The notes beneath the pieces were generated by a model, which ran no database searches, was not told the DNA's origin, and worked only from the letters and a program-made list of their open reading frames with translations. The position numbers and the translations under genes were made by a program. A DNA stretch of 38,436 bases from Gammaproteobacteria bacterium (GTDB lineage: Bacteria > Pseudomonadota > Gammaproteobacteria > HK1). Location: NCBI GenBank assembly GCA_022823045.1, contig JAJDXW010000145.1, positions 1 to 38,436 on the forward strand, written 5' to 3'. Shown in pieces: positions 26,834-34,305 of the stretch (positions within the stretch are counted from its first letter, which is position 1; every line of letters begins with the position of its first letter).

Positions 26834-27318
26834 AAAAACACCGTCAGGAGGACGATGCTGGTCAGCCCGCCGGCCATGAAGCCCCCGGCGCTGACCACCC
26901 CGGATACCGTAGCGAAGTCCGCGAGGCGGAAGGTCTGCACCTCGACGGTGAACAACACCCGCGTTCGATCGACCTCGCCCTCGACGAATCGCTTCAGTCC
27001 GTTCTCGGCCCCGTGCGCCTCCTTCACCGAGACCATGGTCACCAGGATCATCGTCAGCGCCGAGGCGAGGATTCCGATCCCGAACACCATGACGGTCAGC
27101 AGGGCGGCCCAGTGAAAGGCTCCTTCACTGTTGCCCGTCGCCGTGCTCATGAATCCGATGACGAGCGCCGCGCCGCCCGCATTGCCGAGCAGCAGCAAAC
27201 GGGTCGACTCGATGATCATCCGGAACATGATGCCGCGCCGCTGGGCGACGACCTTGTAGAGCTCGCGCAGCCATTCCTCGCCGGTCTCCTCCGCGAAGAA
27301 TTCGTCCACCTTCTTCAA
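26830..27318 (-). CDS. Uncharacterised small membrane protein
   Basis: 162 aa, MKKVDEFFAEETGEEWLRELYKVVAQRRGIMFRMIIESTRLLLLGNAGGAALVIGF..., several hydrophobic helices, no recognised family. Stop overlaps the convergent OFA gene stop. Confidence 0.65.
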   Translation of the reverse strand: MKKVDEFFAEETGEEWLRELYKVVAQRRGIMFRMIIESTRLLLLGNAGGAALVIGFMSTATGNSEGAFHWAALLTVMVFGIGILASALTMILVTMVSVKEAHGAENGLKRFVEGEVDRTRVLFTVEVQTFRLADFATVSGVVSAGGFMAGGLTSIVLLTVFF

Positions 27319-27350
27319 GAGACGCCTCTCCTCTCGGTGAATTTTCCGGG

Positions 27351-28511
27351 CTAGCTGCCGAAGTCGGTCAGCCTGATGTAGGTCGAACCGGTGTTCGTCC
27401 CCGGCAGGAAACCCACCGGCCAGTCGTCGATGGCCACCGGGCCGGACGTCAACGCCTGGGCCATGAAGCTCTCCCGCGTCGGTGCCGCATCGCCCATGCG
27501 CTCCAGCACCGAGATGACGAAACGGCCGAGGATGTAGCCTTCCAGGGACACTTCGTTCAGCATGGGCTCGATCGACTCTCCCTGGCGCCCGTACTCCGCG
27601 CGCAGCGCCCGCTGGTAGCTCCGCACGATGTGGGTGCTCGTGTCGTTCGCATCCGGCACCACTTCGGTCACCAGGATCCGGTCGCTCGGTGCGGCGATCC
27701 GGTTCCTCAGCTCGTAGGAGAGAACGAAGGACAGGTTGGCCATGATGTATTCATGGCCCAGGGTGTTCGCAAGGTTGATGATCTCGGCGTTGGCCGCATA
27801 GGTTCCGACGAGCAGGATCGCGTCGAGGTCGGCCTTCGCGAGGGAGAACAGGCTCGCGTGGACGGCGTGCGTGTTGCGCGAATAGGCGGTCTTCGCCAGG
27901 ATGGGAAGGTCGTGCTGTTCGAGCACCGACCTGAAGTTCCTCAGCACGGAACGGCCGAAGGCATCGTCCTGGTAGATGATCCCGAGACGGCTCTTGCCGC
28001 GGTCGCGGACGATGTGCTCCACCAGCACGCGGGTCTCTTCGAGGTAGCCCGCCCGCAGGCTGATGACATTGGGAAACCGCGTGGCGTCGCGCAGGAAGTC
28101 GGCGCCCGTGACCTGCCCCACGAAGGGAATGTCGGCCGATCGCAGCACCGGTGCGATGCGCCGGGCCGTCGGCGTTCCCACCCCCCCGATAACGGCGAAG
28201 ACGTCGTTCTCGGACACGAACCTCTCCGCGTTGGCCGCCGCCAGCTCCGGTTCGTAGGCGTCGTCCAGGGAGAGGAGGTTCAGCCGCCGCCCGCCGATGC
28301 CTCCCTGCCGGTTCCGTTCCCCGAACGCGGCCAGAATGCCCTGCCGATAGCTGAGACCGAGATCGCGGGTCGGGCCGGAAAAGCAGGCGCTCTGTCCGAA
28401 GGTGATCGCATCCGGCTTCACGCCCGGCGCCGCGAGCGAGAGCCACGGGGCGAGCAACAGGGCCAAGCCGCAGGCCAGTGACGGGGTCGGCCATCGGAGC
28501 GTCCTCTTCAT
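27351..28511 (-). CDS. LivJ-like (type 1 periplasmic-binding fold) substrate-binding protein
   Basis: Signal peptide MKRTLRWPTPSLACGLALLLAPWLSLAAPG; ITFGQSACFSGPTRDLGLSYRQGILAAFGERNRQGGIGGRRLNLLSLDDAYEPELAAANAERFV...LGIIYQDDAFGRSVL. ATG at 28511. Confidence 0.9.
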   Translation of the reverse strand: MKRTLRWPTPSLACGLALLLAPWLSLAAPGVKPDAITFGQSACFSGPTRDLGLSYRQGILAAFGERNRQGGIGGRRLNLLSLDDAYEPELAAANAERFVSENDVFAVIGGVGTPTARRIAPVLRSADIPFVGQVTGADFLRDATRFPNVISLRAGYLEETRVLVEHIVRDRGKSRLGIIYQDDAFGRSVLRNFRSVLEQHDLPILAKTAYSRNTHAVHASLFSLAKADLDAILLVGTYAANAEIINLANTLGHEYIMANLSFVLSYELRNRIAAPSDRILVTEVVPDANDTSTHIVRSYQRALRAEYGRQGESIEPMLNEVSLEGYILGRFVISVLERMGDAAPTRESFMAQALTSGPVAIDDWPVGFLPGTNTGSTYIRLTDFGS

Positions 28512-28623
28512 CGTTCGACCCTCATCGCGGGCTTGCCGCATGCCCTTCCGCATTCCGGGGCGGGGGCGCCTCGGAGCCGACCCGCGGCGTACCCGCCGTT
28601 CCCGGTTCGCGTGCTCATCGTCC

Positions 28624-30108
28624 TCATCCCTGCTCGCCGCTCTGTTTGCGCTTCTTGCCACCTTCCCCTTCGTCATGTTGCGGTTCCGTTCCGTCCGCCG
28701 CCTGGCCGTCACGCTGCCCTTGGTCCTGTCCCTGGTCCTGGTCCTGTCCCTGATTCCCGTCACCGGCGTGCGCCGCGGAAGCCCCGGGTCGCGTCTGCGC
28801 GTGCCCTTCGCCGGCTCCCGCGCCACCGCGCTGATGCTCCCCTTCGGACATCGTCTCGGACATCGGGCGCAGGTCCGCCTGCCGTGCGTAGGCTCCGTTG
28901 CGGCCGGCGGGGTGGCGGTGGGAGAAGATGGACGGCGTGTCGAAAACGAGGGACCGGGGGTTGGCGGCTCTCAGGTGGTCGCGTTCGCTGCCTTTCCGGT
29001 GAAACCGCCCGCTCATCAGGTGTCGATCCGACTCGACGGTCTCCATGGTGTGAACGCCCGCTCCGGCCGTCGAGGGCGCGAGCGTCTTGTCGACCCGGTC
29101 ACCCGGCCGATCGCTCACCGCGCCCGAGGGCGGGGCGCCCAGCGCGATGTCCGCCGGGATGAACCCTCCCGCATCGTCGATCATGTTGATGTCGATGGTG
29201 GACTCGCTGCCGGGGTTGACCGCCGCCAGGCTCGCCTCGTCGAAGATCATCCGCATGCGTTGCCAGTAGCGGGTGATGGCGACCTGGGTGGGATTCTTCC
29301 GGTACTCGGAGAGCAACGCCGAGAAGGCGCCGGCGGCGGCCTTCGCCTGGACGGTCCGTTCCCGGGCCTTCGCCTTGGCGCCGAGGACCATCGCCTCCGC
29401 CTGGCCCTTCGTGCGCGCGATCAACCGCTCCCGCATCGCATTCGCCATGCTCACCGCTTGGGCGCGCTCCGCGATCGCGTCGCTCACGTCCCGGAACGCG
29501 AAACGGGTCTCCTCGATCGGCTGCACGTCGACGATGTTGAGCGCGACCAGCTCCACGCCCACATCCAGGGACTCGAGCTGGGCGGCCACCTCGCCGAGCA
29601 GATGCCGTTCGATGATGTTGCGGTTCGAGGTCAGGATGAGATCGATGAAGTTCTGGCCGAGAACGTTGACCAGCCGCTCGCGCACGAGCATGGTGACCAG
29701 CAGGAGGGGATCGCTGCTCGCGAACAGCCGGGCTCTCAGGTTGTCGATCCGATACTGGAGGGCGAGGTCGACTTCGAGCAGGTTCGTGTCCCCGGACAGG
29801 AGCGTGAAGTTGACGGTGCTGCCTTCCCGGCTCGCGATCCGGTGCCGGACGATTCGCTTGACCTTGCGGATGTGCGCCCGCTCGACGAACGGGATCGCGT
29901 AGTGCCACCCCGGGCCGACGTTGTCGTCGACCACCTTGCCGAAGCGGGTGAGCACGCCGAGCTGCTCCTTCTTGACGATGTAGAAGCCGCTGCCGAGCAC
30001 GAAGAGGACGGCGACCGCGACGACGCCCCCGAGAATCTGCCGATGGTGCTTCCCGAAGAAGTCGAATCCGGCGTGGATGATGCGGGTGCTCGGCGGCAGT
30101 CCGTTCAT
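28624..30108 (-). CDS. SPFH/Band 7 (HflK-like) membrane protein with long low-complexity C-terminal tail
   Basis: ILGGVVAVAVLFVLGSGFYIVKKEQLGVLTRFGKVVDDNVGPGWHYAIPFVERAHIRKVKRI...FRDVSDAIAERAQAVSMANAMRERLIARTKGQAEAMV...; tail with GNQGQDQDQGQDQGQRDGQ. Confidence 0.9.
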   Translation of the reverse strand: MNGLPPSTRIIHAGFDFFGKHHRQILGGVVAVAVLFVLGSGFYIVKKEQLGVLTRFGKVVDDNVGPGWHYAIPFVERAHIRKVKRIVRHRIASREGSTVNFTLLSGDTNLLEVDLALQYRIDNLRARLFASSDPLLLVTMLVRERLVNVLGQNFIDLILTSNRNIIERHLLGEVAAQLESLDVGVELVALNIVDVQPIEETRFAFRDVSDAIAERAQAVSMANAMRERLIARTKGQAEAMVLGAKAKARERTVQAKAAAGAFSALLSEYRKNPTQVAITRYWQRMRMIFDEASLAAVNPGSESTIDINMIDDAGGFIPADIALGAPPSGAVSDRPGDRVDKTLAPSTAGAGVHTMETVESDRHLMSGRFHRKGSERDHLRAANPRSLVFDTPSIFSHRHPAGRNGAYARQADLRPMSETMSEGEHQRGGAGAGEGHAQTRPGASAAHAGDGNQGQDQDQGQDQGQRDGQAADGTEPQHDEGEGGKKRKQSGEQG

Positions 30109-31019
30109 TGCTCCGCCCCGGGGGGCTGGTCGGGGATCTCCCCGCTGTCGAGATACTTGAACAGCTCGTTGTCGGCCGGAAGCATCAGGGTCGTGTTCCG
30201 GTCGATGATGAGGTCGTAGCTGTCGAGCGCGCGGATGAACTTGTAGAACTCCGGATCCTCGCGGTACGCCTTTCCGAGCAGCGCCGCCGCCTCGGCCTCT
30301 GCCTCGCCGAGGATCGTCGTCGCCTCGGCATGGGCATCGGCCACGAGCTTCTCGTGCTCGTTGATCGCGAGCGCCTCGATGCGGATGGCCATCTCCTCCC
30401 CTTCGCTTCGATAGCGGGTGGCGATGCGGGCGCGCTCGGAGATCATCCGCTGGATCACGCTCGGCCGGTTCTCCGGGGGCAGGGTGTACTCGACGATTCC
30501 CGCCTTGAGCACCTCGATGCCGTAGTTGTCCTTCGCGATGGGTGCGACCCGGGCAAGGATTTCCCGCGACGCCTCGCCGAGGTCTTCGTGCTCCAGGCCG
30601 AGGCCGATGAACGCATCGCGAGCCTTGTTGCTGATGACCACCCCGCTGCTCGAGAGGTACAGATCCTGCAGCCGGGCGGCTGCATTGCCGCCGGTCCGGA
30701 CCGCTTCGACGAACAGGATCGGGTCCTCGACCCGCCAGAGCAGGTACCCGTCGTACAGGACGCTCTTCTGGTCCTCGGTGATCAGCTCGTGGGGAAGGCC
30801 GGTCAGGGTGTGAATTCGGCGGTCGACCTTGTAGACCTTGGAGATGGGACGCGGCCACTTGAGGTGGAGACCGGGTTGCCGGACGGGCGGCGCGATCTTG
30901 CCGAAATGCGTCAGCACTCCCTGTTCGGTCTCCTGGATGACGTAGACGCTGTCCCAGGCGATGAGGCCGAGGGCGGTCGCCGCGATCGCGGCGACGATTC
31001 GTTTTCCGTTCGAAGTCAC
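30105..31019 (-). CDS. SPFH/Band 7 (HflC-like) membrane protein
   Basis: GTG at 31019: VTSNGKRIVAAIAATALGLIAWDSVYVIQETEQGVLTHFGKIAPPVRQPGLHLKWPRPISKVYKVDRRIHTLTG...ISERARIATRYRSEGEEMAIRIEALAINEHEKLVADAHAEATTILGEAEAEAAALLGKAYREDPEFYKFIRALDSYDL, close to HflC. Confidence 0.92.
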   Translation of the reverse strand: MTSNGKRIVAAIAATALGLIAWDSVYVIQETEQGVLTHFGKIAPPVRQPGLHLKWPRPISKVYKVDRRIHTLTGLPHELITEDQKSVLYDGYLLWRVEDPILFVEAVRTGGNAAARLQDLYLSSSGVVISNKARDAFIGLGLEHEDLGEASREILARVAPIAKDNYGIEVLKAGIVEYTLPPENRPSVIQRMISERARIATRYRSEGEEMAIRIEALAINEHEKLVADAHAEATTILGEAEAEAAALLGKAYREDPEFYKFIRALDSYDLIIDRNTTLMLPADNELFKYLDSGEIPDQPPGAEQ

Positions 31020-33397
31020 TGGTCCTCCCCCCCGTTCCTGCGGGGACGGTCGTCCCGGCCGGCGCCGGCGTGGTGCCCTCCGGCGCCCGCTCGTTTCTTC
31101 CACAGCGCAACCTTGCTCAGGCTCTCCCGGTCAGGAACGATGATCTTGGGATTGCCGGACAGCGCGCTCTCCAGCTTCTCGCGCCACAGCATGTTCCGTA
31201 GCACCTCGGGCGCGCTTCGCACGGCCGCCGCCACCACCGAGATGGCCCCGGCCTCCGCATCCGCCTTGACCACGTTCTTGTAGGCTTCGCCTTGCGCCTG
31301 CTTCACTTCGTACTCGGCGTTGCCGTGCGCCCGGGGAATCAGCGAGACCAGGAACCGTTGGGCGTTGACGATGATCCGCTCCCGGTCCTCCTGCGCGCTC
31401 GAGACTTCCCGAAACGCGCTCAACGTCTCGGACACCGGGCTGACCGCGAGCAGGTTCACCTTCACCAGCTCGACGCTGCGAAGCGCCGGAATCGCTCCGC
31501 CGTCGGCGGTCTCGAACATGCTGCGGAGGTCATCCTCCAGCTCGGCGCGATGCACGTTGAGGAGGCGCTCCAGGCCTCTCGCGGAGATGAAGGTGCGGAC
31601 GTGGTCCCGGATCCCGTCCTCGATGATGCGCGGCGCGTTCGACACCCGGTAGTGGTAGACGTAGGGGTCCTTCACCCGATACTGAACGTTGACCTCGACG
31701 GTGAGCAGGTTCAGGTCACCCGACACGTGCTCGTACGGCGCGAGGACGGACTTCACCTCCCGGACCGGCCATTTGTCGACCTGAACGAAGGGGCGGGGAG
31801 CGAGGTAGTGCAGCCCCGGTGGCAGGTCCCGCCACCAGACCTGGCCGAGCAGGCGGCCGTAGCCGACCGAGCCTGGGGGGATGGTGGTGAAGCCGGATGC
31901 GAGAAAGAGAGCGACGAGCGCGGCGTAGAGGATGATCCCCGCCGGCGTGGCCGGGCTCAGAAACCGGAGGAAGGAGAGCGTGGAGCGCGGCGGCGAGCCG
32001 GCGGCTTCACGGGCGGTGAGGCGGCGGGTCATGCGTTCCCATCCCACCCCCCAGCGCCGGAAGACGGGGCGCAGGTTGAGCATCATGTCGTCCCAGCCGC
32101 TCTTGAGCGCGCCGGCGCGGAACCGCCAGATGATGAGCGCGAGGAGGAGGAGGGCGCCGGCCCACTGCAGGAACAGGAGGGCCGGCGACTCCGATGCCTG
32201 CAGGTTCACGGTCACCGAGTAGCCGGTGGCGAGGATCAGGACGTCGACCAGGATGCCCAGGATGACGGTGACCACGATCACCACGCCGACATAGACGGAG
32301 GCGAAGCGCACCCCGAACTGATTCATGATGATGGCGATGGTGCCGGTGTTGGTCGCCGGGCCGGTCATGAGAAAGATGAGCCCCGCCCCGGGGCTGAAGC
32401 CCTTGGCGACCAGCGCGGCGGCGATCGGCGTGCTCGCGGATGCACAGATGTAGAGGGGAACTCCGACAAGAACCATCACCGGATAGGAAATCCAGCGGGC
32501 GTACTCGTTCGCCATCATGTCGCTCGGAATCGCCAGGTAGAGCACCCCTCCGAGGGCGATTCCGACGAGCAGCGCGAACAGGATGTCGTCCGCTATCTCG
32601 ACGAATCCGTAGCGGAAGATGTGGCTGACGATCGTCCTGAAGCTCGGCAGCCGACGTTCCGCGGGCGCTTCGACGACGTCGGTCCCGGCGGCTTCCCCGC
32701 CGGCCAGCATCTCGGCACGATAGAAGTCCGGCTTGATCCAGGATGCGGACTTCCATCGGCTGACGGCCACGACGAACCCCTTCAACCAGCGGACGGAAGC
32801 CTCCTTCATCTCCGAGGGGCTGATGTAGCAGTCTTCCTCGCCCGGAACGAGGGGCCGGTGGACGCCGTGGTCGTGATCATGGTCGTGCCCATGGTCATGG
32901 ACGTGGTCGTGGTCGTGGTCGTGATCGTGCTCGTCGTGCCGGGCTCTGGCGGCGGCTTCGTCCCGATCGTCCCGGATGAGGCCAATGCAGAAGATTCCGG
33001 CGACGACCGCGGTGATGAAGCTGATCACGGGGCGGATCACCGCCGCCGCGAATCCGAAGAACGCGTTCGTGACCAGGATCGAGTCCGCCCCTGTCTCGGG
33101 GGCGGTGATCAGGAACGACATGCAGGAAGAGCGGGAAGCTCCCTTCCTGCGCATCTCCGCGACCACCGGCACCACCGAGCAACTGCACAGCGGCACCGGC
33201 ACGCCGATGGCCGCGCTGGTGGAGACCGACTTGAGACTGTCATGGCGAAGCCAGCGAAGGATCGCCTCGCGGGAGATGAAGACGTGAATCAGGCCCCCGA
33301 GGAACAGCCCGAGCAGCAGCATGGGGGCCAGGAGCAGGAACGACTGCCAGAGGAAGTCGAAGAACCGAGTGAAGGCGTCCAGGACTGTGGCAGTCAA
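31016..33397 (-). CDS. Fusion: SO_0444/DUF318-type (metal efflux-like) permease + C-terminal SPFH (HflK-like) domain
   Basis: N-terminal part: APMLLLGLFLGGLIHVFISREAILRWLRHDSLKSVSTSAAIGVPVPLCSCSVVPVVAEMRRKGAS...FLITAPETGADSI plus HDEHDHDHDHDHVHDHGHDHDHDHGVH and CASASTPIAAALVAKGFSPGAGLIFLMTGPATNTGTI. C-terminal part: TIPPGSVGYGRLLGQVWWRDLPPGLHYLAPRPFVQVDKWPVREVKS...VEVNVQYRVKDPYVYHYRV...FREVSSAQEDRERIIVNAQRFLVSLIPRAHGNAEYEVKQAQGEAYKNVVKADAEAGAISVVAAAV. TTG 33397 start inferred from AGGAG 8 nt upstream. Confidence 0.9.
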   Translation of the reverse strand: MTATVLDAFTRFFDFLWQSFLLLAPMLLLGLFLGGLIHVFISREAILRWLRHDSLKSVSTSAAIGVPVPLCSCSVVPVVAEMRRKGASRSSCMSFLITAPETGADSILVTNAFFGFAAAVIRPVISFITAVVAGIFCIGLIRDDRDEAAARARHDEHDHDHDHDHVHDHGHDHDHDHGVHRPLVPGEEDCYISPSEMKEASVRWLKGFVVAVSRWKSASWIKPDFYRAEMLAGGEAAGTDVVEAPAERRLPSFRTIVSHIFRYGFVEIADDILFALLVGIALGGVLYLAIPSDMMANEYARWISYPVMVLVGVPLYICASASTPIAAALVAKGFSPGAGLIFLMTGPATNTGTIAIIMNQFGVRFASVYVGVVIVVTVILGILVDVLILATGYSVTVNLQASESPALLFLQWAGALLLLALIIWRFRAGALKSGWDDMMLNLRPVFRRWGVGWERMTRRLTAREAAGSPPRSTLSFLRFLSPATPAGIILYAALVALFLASGFTTIPPGSVGYGRLLGQVWWRDLPPGLHYLAPRPFVQVDKWPVREVKSVLAPYEHVSGDLNLLTVEVNVQYRVKDPYVYHYRVSNAPRIIEDGIRDHVRTFISARGLERLLNVHRAELEDDLRSMFETADGGAIPALRSVELVKVNLLAVSPVSETLSAFREVSSAQEDRERIIVNAQRFLVSLIPRAHGNAEYEVKQAQGEAYKNVVKADAEAGAISVVAAAVRSAPEVLRNMLWREKLESALSGNPKIIVPDRESLSKVALWKKRAGAGGHHAGAGRDDRPRRNGGEDQ

Positions 33398-33506
33398 TCG
33401 ACCATCTCCTGGTTGGCGCGGAAACCGGGCCCGGGCAGACACCGCCGACAACGCGATGCTTGCCCGCAGGCTCGCGGACGCTTCAAGATTTCGTAAGTCC
33501 GTCCGA

Positions 33507-33535
33507 ACAATAGCTATCCATTACGGACCTGTCAA
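33507..33535 (-). promoter_or_regulatory. Candidate sigma70-type promoter of the permease-SPFH operon
   Basis: Minus strand reads TTGACA-17 nt-TATTGT (TTGACA = 33535-33530, TATTGT = 33512-33507), about 110 nt upstream of the inferred start. Confidence 0.55.
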
Positions 33536-33699
33536 CGAGACCTGTGACTGATTCGAGAAGCCCTCTCACCCGGCCTGCTCTCCCGGCACCGTTTCCCCGG
33601 CACTTGATCCCGATCGGAGAAACCATTTCAAATTCAGTTAGTTCCCTGTCGCTCGAGGTCACTGTTGGCGAGATTGCGAGCCATTGCCAATACCAACTT

Positions 33700-34102
33700 C
33701 CTTACACGTCCGGCAGGAAGACCGGATGCGGGCGCCGAGTATCGGAGTTCCGTCGGCCGGCGCGTTTTCGGGAAACCTGTTCAAGCGTTCTTCAGGATGA
33801 TACGGTATTTCATTTCATTCCAATGCTGTTTTACCTTCACGCCCGGCAGGAAAACCGGATGCGAGCGTCGCGTATCGGAGTTCCGCCGTCCGGCGCGTTT
33901 CCGGTAAACCTCTTCAGACGCTCCTCAAGCTGAAACAGTATTTCATTTCATTTCAACGCTGCCTTACCTTCATGCCCCACAAGAAAACCGGATGCGGGCG
34001 TCGCGTATCGGAGTTCCGCCGGGCGGCACATTTTCGGGAAACCTGTTCAAGCGTTCTTCAAGGCGAAACAGTATCTCATTTCATTCGAATAGCGTTTCAT
34101 CT
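33700..34102. repeat. Three tandem copies of a 133-bp repeat
   Basis: ACCGGATGCG anchors at 33721, 33854 and 33987 (133-bp period). Shared blocks include CGTATCGGAGTTCCGYCG, TTTTCGGGAAACCTGTTCAAGCGTTCTTCA and GTATTTCATTTCATTYCAA. Confidence 0.9.
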
Positions 34103-34305
34103 TGGCCGGATTTGAAGTCGGAGCTCTCTCCACGGCTCGATTGAGCGTTGTCAAGGGTCGGTGCGTATCGCATCGAACCGGATATGCGTCCGTCCGCCTC
34201 CACCCGGAGCCTCGCTCGGAGGCCGGGCTCGAGCTCGGACCCTGCCGTTCGTGTTCGGGCAGCGGAACCGCGGTCCGTGGTGCCGATTCGGTCTGAATCG
34301 GAGAG

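Noticed and set aside
28402-30219. 605-aa plus-strand ORF opposite the HflK-like gene
   Set aside because: Antisense shadow typical of high-GC DNA; no domain pattern.
31292-33496. 734-aa plus-strand ORF opposite the permease-SPFH fusion
   Set aside because: Low-complexity Asp/Glu/Arg/Gly antisense translation; the minus frame has coherent TM, SPFH and motif content.
33544-33933. 129-aa plus-strand ORF over the 133-bp repeats
   Set aside because: Crosses repeats whose period is not a multiple of 3, so the translation differs in each unit; no RBS or domain support.
33700-34102. CRISPR array
   Set aside because: Unit is a 133-bp tandem repeat with no short repeat/unique spacer alternation and no cas genes nearby.
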